A stretch of 28,106 nucleotides of DNA, taken from assembly GCA_964626385.1 (NCBI GenBank), contig CAZVEO010000019.1:1-28106 (forward strand), given 5' to 3'. Positions 22,643 to 28,106 of the stretch are shown here, piece by piece. The position numbers and the translations under genes were made by a program. Below the pieces are notes generated by a model, which was given only the letters and a program-made list of their open reading frames with translations, ran no database searches and was not told where the DNA came from. This DNA is from Scybalousia_A sp964626385. GTDB lineage: Bacteria > Bacteroidota > Bacteroidia > Bacteroidales > P3. Position 1 is the stretch's first letter; each line of letters opens with the position of its first letter.

Positions 22643-23388
22643 AAAAAAGACTTATATATATAGGTACCATATTAGGTATAGTACTCATTATTGTATTGTC
22701 AAATATAATAATGAGGGAGTACTATATTAAGTCTGTTGAACTTCTAATAACCTACCCTTCAAATGATAAAATCATTTTGGAAAATGATATTGAAAATGAT
22801 TTGACAAAACATTTTGGAGTTTTTACCAAACAAAAAAGAAAACAAGTAAAAATAGGAGAAATAAGACAGTACTTGGAAAACAAAAATTTTGTGGACAATG
22901 TTTCTGTTTCCATTAGTATTACCGGAGTTCTCAAAATATTTATAACCCAACAAATTGCTTTGGTAAGAATTTTTGATAAACACAACAAATCATACTATTT
23001 AGATAAAAAAGGAATTGTTATTAAGACGGAAGCAGGAAAAAGCGCAGATGCAATAATAGCAAGTGGTAATATATCTGATAGCGTATCTATTAAAATAGAC
23101 AGCATAAAAACCAAACAATTATTTGACATCTATAGTCTTGCTACGATTATTTATTCCGACAGCATATTAAAGTATCAAATAGACCAAATAGTAAGAAAAG
23201 ATACATCATACATACTTATGCCCAAAATAGGAGACTATGAAATAATTTTGGGCGAAAGAACTGAATGGAAAGAAGAACTTTTAAGACTACATTTATTATA
23301 TACAAACGTCTTTATGAAAGAGGGTTGGGATAAATATTCTATGGTGGATTTAAGATTTAATAATCAAGTAGTTTGTACAAGAAAATAG
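22639..23388 (+). CDS. ftsQ: Cell division protein FtsQ
   Basis: 249 residues. One membrane segment at about 5-25 is followed by a periplasmic POTRA-like region (KSVELLITYPSND onward) and a beta domain. It links the Z-ring-associated early proteins with FtsL, FtsI and FtsW. FtsQ is poorly conserved; the assignment rests on topology and on its place between murC and ftsA. No ddl gene lies between murC and ftsQ. The start overlaps murC by 4 bp, and ftsA follows 24 bp after the stop. Confidence 0.88.
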   Translation: MKKRLIYIGTILGIVLIIVLSNIIMREYYIKSVELLITYPSNDKIILENDIENDLTKHFGVFTKQKRKQVKIGEIRQYLENKNFVDNVSVSISITGVLKIFITQQIALVRIFDKHNKSYYLDKKGIVIKTEAGKSADAIIASGNISDSVSIKIDSIKTKQLFDIYSLATIIYSDSILKYQIDQIVRKDTSYILMPKIGDYEIILGERTEWKEELLRLHLLYTNVFMKEGWDKYSMVDLRFNNQVVCTRK

Positions 23389-23412
23389 AAAACTTATAAA
23401 CAATATAAAGAA

Positions 23413-24762
23413 ATGGAAAATAATAACAAAACGAATTTTAGACCTAATGACAGAGTGGTTGTCGGCATAGATATTGGTACGACAAAGATAGCTGTTTTCA
23501 TTGCAAAGAAAAATGAAAATGGAAAAATAGAAATAATAGGTAGAGGAAAAACTCCTTCTGTAGGAGTAGAAAGAGGAGACGTAAAAAACATCACCGCGAC
23601 TGCAGAAAGCGTACAAGAGGCTGTAAAACAAGCAGAGGCTCAAAGTGGTTTTCGTGTGGAAGAGGTTTTTGTGGGTATTGCTGGTTATAATATTGCGACA
23701 CAACACCATAGAACAACCAAAATAATACACGAAGATAATCACATAATAACCGATGAGGATGTTCAATCAATGTTGAACGAATTGTATAATATCAATATGC
23801 CTCATGGGGAACAGATTGTAGATATAGTACCACAAAGTTATATAGTTGATGGAGAAACGGATATTGCTGACCCTGTAGGCAGAATAGGGAAAACAATAGA
23901 ATGCAACTTCTCTCTCATAAGTGCCAACGTAGACAATATACGCAACATACATCGTAGTGTGGAATTGGCAGGTTATAAGGTAAAAAATCTTATTTTACAG
24001 CCCGTAGCAAGTGCTGAGGCTGTTGTAAACGATACAGAGAAAACGGCAGGAGTTTGTCTTGTTGATATAGGAGGGGGTACTACCGATATAGCCATATATC
24101 ACGAGGGAATATTACGCCACACTTCTGTTTTACAACTTGCAGGCAACGTTATAACTAATGATATTAAGGAGGGGTGCAGTATTATAAAAAACCAAGCTGA
24201 AGCACTTAAACAAAAATTTGGCAATTGTATTCCTGACACAGAAGAAGAGAACTCTATAATTAGCATACCAGGTATAAAAGGCAAAGAAAGTAGGGAAATA
24301 AAAGTATCCACACTATCCGAAATAATCAAAGCAAGAGTAAATATGATATTGCAATTAGTAATGTGCGATATAAAAACCTCTGGTTATGAAAATAAACTGA
24401 TAGCAGGAATAGTCCTTACAGGAGGTGGAGCAAAAATCAAAAATATTGCTACATTGACAGAATACGTAACCGGCATTTCCACTCGTATAGGAGAATCTGA
24501 TTCTAATATAGCCAAACTTTCAAGCGAAAATGAGGATATAAGACACCCTATGTATGCTACAGGCATTGGTCTTGTAATTAAGGGTTTTGAATACTACAAG
24601 GAATATGAAACTCCTGAGGTAAAGGAAATTTCTTCAGAAGAGCAACCTAAAGAGAAAGAAGATACAGAAAAGCAACAGAAAAAAGAACCAAAAGAGAAAT
24701 CGGGACTGCTTTCAAAAATTCGTAAGGTTTTAGATGATATTTTAAGCAATGGTGTGCAGTAA
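23413..24762 (+). CDS. ftsA: Cell division protein FtsA
   Basis: 449 residues, actin-fold ATPase that tethers FtsZ to the membrane. VVGIDIGTTKIAVF is the phosphate-1 loop and VCLVDIGGGTTDIAIY the phosphate-2 loop; GIVLTGGGAKIKNI is the adenosine motif. The FtsA-specific 1C domain lies between (around SVGVERGDVKNI and IAGYNI). A charged linker rich in Glu and Lys leads to a C-terminal amphipathic helix (SGLLSKIRKVLDDIL), the expected membrane-binding helix. ftsZ follows after a 161-bp gap. Confidence 0.96.
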   Translation: MENNNKTNFRPNDRVVVGIDIGTTKIAVFIAKKNENGKIEIIGRGKTPSVGVERGDVKNITATAESVQEAVKQAEAQSGFRVEEVFVGIAGYNIATQHHRTTKIIHEDNHIITDEDVQSMLNELYNINMPHGEQIVDIVPQSYIVDGETDIADPVGRIGKTIECNFSLISANVDNIRNIHRSVELAGYKVKNLILQPVASAEAVVNDTEKTAGVCLVDIGGGTTDIAIYHEGILRHTSVLQLAGNVITNDIKEGCSIIKNQAEALKQKFGNCIPDTEEENSIISIPGIKGKESREIKVSTLSEIIKARVNMILQLVMCDIKTSGYENKLIAGIVLTGGGAKIKNIATLTEYVTGISTRIGESDSNIAKLSSENEDIRHPMYATGIGLVIKGFEYYKEYETPEVKEISSEEQPKEKEDTEKQQKKEPKEKSGLLSKIRKVLDDILSNGVQ

Positions 24763-24923
24763 GAATTTTATTTATTTTTATTAACAAAATACTGTTTAAA
24801 ACAAATTAAAACATAGATATAACAAGTAATATATAAGTTGTAATTTTACATTCTGAAAACTATTGTTTATAAGTATTGATAGGTTTTCATAATGACAGAG
24901 TAATAAAAAAACAAAAACGGAAA

Positions 24924-26567
24924 ATGATGGATAATGTATTAGATATTCAAGCAAGTTCAGAGCCACAATCTTCTTATATAAAAATAATAGGTGTTGGTGG
25001 AGCGGGAACAAATGCTGTTAACCACATGTACAATAATAAAATAACCGGAGTTGACTTTATAGTTTGCAATACGGATAGACAAAGTTTAGAGCATTCCCCT
25101 GTTCCACATAAGATACAATTAGGCAAAGGTTTGGGAGCGGGTAATGTGCCAAGCAAAGCAAAGAGAGATGCAGAAGCAGCACGAGATGTTATCAAACAAG
25201 TTCTTTCTGACAATACACATATGTTATTTATTGCGGCCGGTATGGGTGGCGGTACTGGTACGGGAGCAAGTCCTGTGATTGCGAGTATAGCAAAAGAAAT
25301 AGAATTACAAGGAGATGCATATGAGGAGGGAGAAAAGGACGAAATATTAGTTGTCGCTATAGTTACCATTCCTTTTGCTTTCGAGGGTAGAAAGCGTAGA
25401 GAACAAGCAATAGCAGGTATAGAGGAATTGAAGCAATATGTGGACTCTATGATAATTGTAAACACAGATAAGCTCAAAGAAAGAGGCAAAATGAATATGA
25501 GGGCTTCTTTTGCTTTGGCTGACGATATATTATTGACAGCGGCGAAAGGAGTATCTGAAATGATGACAGCAGAGGATTCTTATATACATGTTGATTTTAG
25601 AGACGTACAGTCTGTTATGAGAAATTCTGGTGTTGCTCTTATGGGTATAGGAGAAGGAGAGGGAGAAGACAGAGCTTATAAGGCAATAGAAGCGGCTACA
25701 ACTTGTGATTTATTAAATAACAATGATTTAACAGAAACAAAAAACGTACTTATGTATATTGCTTGTTCTTCTGATCCGGATCTTGAAATAAATAACGAAG
25801 AAATAGATGTTATAACAGACTATGTCCAAAGTATAACCAATTCTGATGTAAATGTTATTTGGGGATTGGGTTATGATGATAAATTAGAAGGGAAAATAGC
25901 AGTTACAATTGTAGCTACAGGATTTGAATCTCGAGAAATATACAGCCCTATAGCAAGAGGCAATTCTATAGTTAACCCCACTCCCATAGAATCAAAACCT
26001 ATCGTAAAGGAATCTATTGTTCGTGATTTTGACAACACTAAGACTGAAAATATAGATATTACTATAAAAACACCCGTTAAAGAGGAAAAACCTCAAATCA
26101 ACACCATACAAGAAAAAAAGACTGTGGGAGTGTTGACTCCTGACGGAGGTATAACCGAGTATGCTCAAGAAAAGAAAACTTTTATAGAGTCTACTCCGTT
26201 AGAGCCTGTTTTGATAAATAATAAACAACAAGAGCAATTACAACAAAGTAATACCACATGTGTGGAAGAAAAAGTAATTGATATTAAATCTCCTGCAGAA
26301 CCAAAGAAAAAAATACACTTAACAGACGTAACACCTATGGGAAGTACGGCATTATCTGATGTAGATCATTGGGAAAGAATAAGAATAATGAGAAAACTAA
26401 TGACAACACCGGATGGTGTGAGAACATTAGAGGGTATACACCCAACTAATGACAACATTGATGAAATTTTTTCAGCAAAGAGTCAGACAACAGATAAATT
26501 GGCATTTAACGATAGTGGCAATTTGGTAAAAATGGAAAATCCTGCTTTGGATGGACCTGTGGACTAA
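24924..26567 (+). CDS. ftsZ: Cell division GTPase FtsZ
   Basis: 547 residues from ATG at 24924; an adjacent ATG at 24927 is equally possible. Polymerising GTPase of the Z-ring. GVGGAGTNAVNHM and the tubulin signature GGGTGTG (108-114) build the GTP site. The T7 synergy loop reads HVDFRDV (222-228): both catalytic Asp (224, 227) are kept, but the usual leading Asn is His. A long, variable linker (about 355-490) is followed by a C-terminal region ending NPALDGPVD. This resembles the DNVD-type tail of Bacteroidetes FtsZ rather than the E. coli-type PAYLRR peptide. The frame extends upstream to a TTG at 24876, but that extension looks unlike FtsZ and I reject it. Confidence 0.96.
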   Translation: MMDNVLDIQASSEPQSSYIKIIGVGGAGTNAVNHMYNNKITGVDFIVCNTDRQSLEHSPVPHKIQLGKGLGAGNVPSKAKRDAEAARDVIKQVLSDNTHMLFIAAGMGGGTGTGASPVIASIAKEIELQGDAYEEGEKDEILVVAIVTIPFAFEGRKRREQAIAGIEELKQYVDSMIIVNTDKLKERGKMNMRASFALADDILLTAAKGVSEMMTAEDSYIHVDFRDVQSVMRNSGVALMGIGEGEGEDRAYKAIEAATTCDLLNNNDLTETKNVLMYIACSSDPDLEINNEEIDVITDYVQSITNSDVNVIWGLGYDDKLEGKIAVTIVATGFESREIYSPIARGNSIVNPTPIESKPIVKESIVRDFDNTKTENIDITIKTPVKEEKPQINTIQEKKTVGVLTPDGGITEYAQEKKTFIESTPLEPVLINNKQQEQLQQSNTTCVEEKVIDIKSPAEPKKKIHLTDVTPMGSTALSDVDHWERIRIMRKLMTTPDGVRTLEGIHPTNDNIDEIFSAKSQTTDKLAFNDSGNLVKMENPALDGPVD

Positions 26568-26597
26568 TTTTCTAATTTATCAAAAAAAAATCATACC

Positions 26598-27365
26598 ATG
26601 AAATCATTGAAGTATATTGTGTTACTGTTGTGTATTGTTTGTTTGTTTGTTTGTTGCTCCAAAGGTGATAAAAAAATTTTGGAAACCTATTCTGATGGTA
26701 AACCAAAGGTAGTAGCTTATTATAAAGAGGGCAAAAAAATCTATCAAGAACGCTATTATTCCAATGGTGAAATTAGGAGCAAAGGCGCTTTCAATGATAG
26801 CATAGCCACAGGAGAATGGAAATTCTTTTTTGACAATGGAAAATTGTTTGCCAAAACAGATTTATCCAATAAAAAGGAAGGCGAAAATTGGCAAATATAT
26901 AGTCTATCAGAACAAATAATAAACAAAACAGATTCAATACTTGCCATGTCTTTTTCCACTGAAGGCACCCTTGTTGATATCAATGTAAAAAGAGGGAATA
27001 GCGAAATTTATTATAGATTTTTTGATTCTTTTCATCCTATGATACGCTATAATCTTGTTGGCAATATACTTCAAGGACAAGCAATATCTTGGTTTGAAAA
27101 CGGAAAAATAAACTCTGAGGCTTATTATATAGATGGTATGAGAGATAGCACGTATGTTGTTTATGCTGAAAATGGACAAGTTACCACTCGTGGCAAATAC
27201 AATAAAGACGTTAAGGTAGGAAAATGGGAGTTTTTTAACTCAAAAGGAGAACCTGTCGGAATAGAAATATATGACAACAATGGGCTTCTTTTGAAAGAAA
27301 GCAACAATATGGGGTTAAAATTTGTGCGTAAAAGCAACAACGATAGCACAAATTTAAAACAATGA
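26598..27365 (+). CDS. MORN-repeat (YwqK-like) lipoprotein
   Basis: 255 residues. The N-terminus is a hydrophobic signal ending FVCCSKG, with probable lipid attachment at Cys 19 or 20. Repeated units of the type YYxNGxIxxxGxFxDGxxxGxWxFF occur around residues 50-85 (YSNGEIRSKGAF, GEWKFFFDNGK) and 155-220 (WFENGKINSEAYY, YAENGQVTTRGKY, GKWEFFNSKGE). This is the MORN_2 repeat of the YwqK family, common in Bacteroidetes surface lipoproteins. The role is unknown; an antitoxin label sometimes used for this family has no support here. The stop overlaps the next gene's ATG. Confidence 0.8.
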   Translation: MKSLKYIVLLLCIVCLFVCCSKGDKKILETYSDGKPKVVAYYKEGKKIYQERYYSNGEIRSKGAFNDSIATGEWKFFFDNGKLFAKTDLSNKKEGENWQIYSLSEQIINKTDSILAMSFSTEGTLVDINVKRGNSEIYYRFFDSFHPMIRYNLVGNILQGQAISWFENGKINSEAYYIDGMRDSTYVVYAENGQVTTRGKYNKDVKVGKWEFFNSKGEPVGIEIYDNNGLLLKESNNMGLKFVRKSNNDSTNLKQ

Positions 27366-27961
27366 AAATTCATATTGAAATACAAAAATTAAAAATATTT
27401 TTTCTCTGTTTTTTGTTTGTATTGCTATACAATGAATCACAAGCACAAAGTTTTACAAACATAGAAGCAGAGAAAGAAGTTGACTCTGAGGTTTATCATT
27501 TAGAAAAATTTGATTTAATAATTTTTTATAACAATAAAATTCTATTACAAAAAATAGATAAGAGAGAACCTACACCCCAACAGTTTAATATTATTACCCA
27601 ACAAAGCCTAAGCAAGCTATTATATAACAATAAATTGCAAGAAGGTTTTCTTTTTATAGAGCCTTGTAAAGAATTAAAAGAAGGTTGTAAGATATATTCT
27701 ATAACTCCTAAAGTAGTGTCTTTTCTCTGTGAGTTACCTTTCGCTGCTTATACCTCAGAAAATGGAGAAAGAATGAACTATAATAGTATTCTACCTTATA
27801 TCTCTATTATTCGCTCAAGCCAACGAACACTTTTGTTTTTCAATACTCCCATTGTAGTTGTTTATCCTAATTCTTCTCAAGAACAGATACTTGAAAGCAA
27901 AAATTTTTATCATATACTGCAAAAAAATTCCTTCCTAATGCAAGAATACAATTCTCATTAA
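27362..27961 (+). CDS. Unrecognised exported protein
   Basis: 199 residues. The N-terminus has a basic stretch, a hydrophobic core (about 11-24) and ESQAQS, a plausible signal peptidase I site, so it is probably periplasmic. There is one Cys pair spaced CKELKEGC (about 101-108), which could form a disulfide. I recognise no family. The ATG overlaps the TGA of the MORN lipoprotein gene by 4 bp, so the two are likely translated together and may act together. Confidence 0.65.
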   Translation: MKIHIEIQKLKIFFLCFLFVLLYNESQAQSFTNIEAEKEVDSEVYHLEKFDLIIFYNNKILLQKIDKREPTPQQFNIITQQSLSKLLYNNKLQEGFLFIEPCKELKEGCKIYSITPKVVSFLCELPFAAYTSENGERMNYNSILPYISIIRSSQRTLLFFNTPIVVVYPNSSQEQILESKNFYHILQKNSFLMQEYNSH

Positions 27962-28034
27962 CATATATCCGTTTTTGTAAACATCACTATCATTATTTTT
28001 CCTAAATTATTTACTAAGTATTATAAAATTTTTA

Positions 28035-28042
28035 TATCTTTG
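28035..28042 (+). promoter_or_regulatory. -7 element of the next transcript
   Basis: TATCTTTG followed by C matches TAnnTTTG, in an otherwise empty gap after 27961. It indicates that a new transcription unit begins at the window end. Confidence 0.5.
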
Positions 28043-28058
28043 CAGGTGAGCGGATTTA

Positions 28059-28106
28059 ATGAGTTTCTTTTTTAATGATAGAAAACATTATGAAAAAGAA
28101 TATTAC
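28059..28106 (+). CDS. Possible 5' end of a further gene
   Basis: Two candidate starts remain open at the edge: ATG at 28059 (MSFFFNDRKHYEKEYY) and, in another frame, ATG at 28090 (MKKNI). Both lie downstream of the -7 element at 28035. Too little sequence is present to choose or to identify the product. Confidence 0.3.
   Translation, partial: MSFFFNDRKHYEKEYY

Noticed and set aside
24876..24923. Upstream TTG extension of ftsZ
   Set aside because: The added 16 residues do not resemble any FtsZ N-terminus, and MMDNVLDIQ from 24924 gives a normal start.
24974..25489. 171-codon minus-strand frame across ftsZ
   Set aside because: It is the complement of conserved ftsZ sequence, and its Pro/Ala-rich part mirrors the glycine-rich GTP-binding segment.

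Overview
The window is AT-rich chromosomal DNA from an anaerobic member of the Bacteroidetes, most likely order Bacteroidales; I cannot fix the family. Four things point there: promoters of the TTTG-N19/20-TAnnTTTG type, Bacteroidetes-style proteins (PheS with a four-Cys insert, FtsI with a PASTA domain, the long MraY, an IPExxxVDY-like protein, a CCC-motif/DUF2752 pair), the gene order uppS-bamA-skp-skp, and a group B [FeFe] hydrogenase that implies a strictly anaerobic, fermentative life.

Layout. 1-2625 (minus strand): a small [2Fe-2S] ferredoxin, a monomeric [FeFe] hydrogenase, and a DUF3298-type lipoprotein cut by the window edge. 2766-3155 (minus): RNase P RNA. 3325-3977 (plus): two small membrane proteins. 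A perfect 19-bp hairpin separates them from pheS (minus, 4025-5059). 5212-10322 (plus): an unknown Bacteroidetes protein, uppS, bamA and two Skp/OmpH chaperones, covering lipid carrier supply and outer membrane protein assembly. tRNA-Leu(UAG) and its terminator follow.

10515-11534 is about 1 kb without a credible gene, but it is not featureless. It holds 10-bp-phased repeats, a 33-bp tandem duplication and other repeated words on both sides of a 322-bp segment. That segment is bounded by perfect 13-bp inverted repeats and contains a consensus Bacteroidetes promoter followed by a strong hairpin.

11535-26567 (plus) is a compact dcw cluster: mraZ, rsmH, ftsL-like, ftsI/PBP, murE, mraY, a murD relic, ftsW, murG, murC, ftsQ, ftsA, ftsZ. 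Several neighbours overlap by 4-8 bp. It supplies most lipid II synthesis steps, septal transpeptidation and the Z-ring. The outstanding oddity is the murD slot (18379-18912). It holds an intact 177-residue reading frame that matches only the MurD C-terminal domain and has lost the recognisable catalytic signatures. MurD activity must therefore come from elsewhere, and this protein may have a new role. After ftsZ come a MORN-type lipoprotein, an unrecognised exported protein, and the probable start of another gene at the window end.
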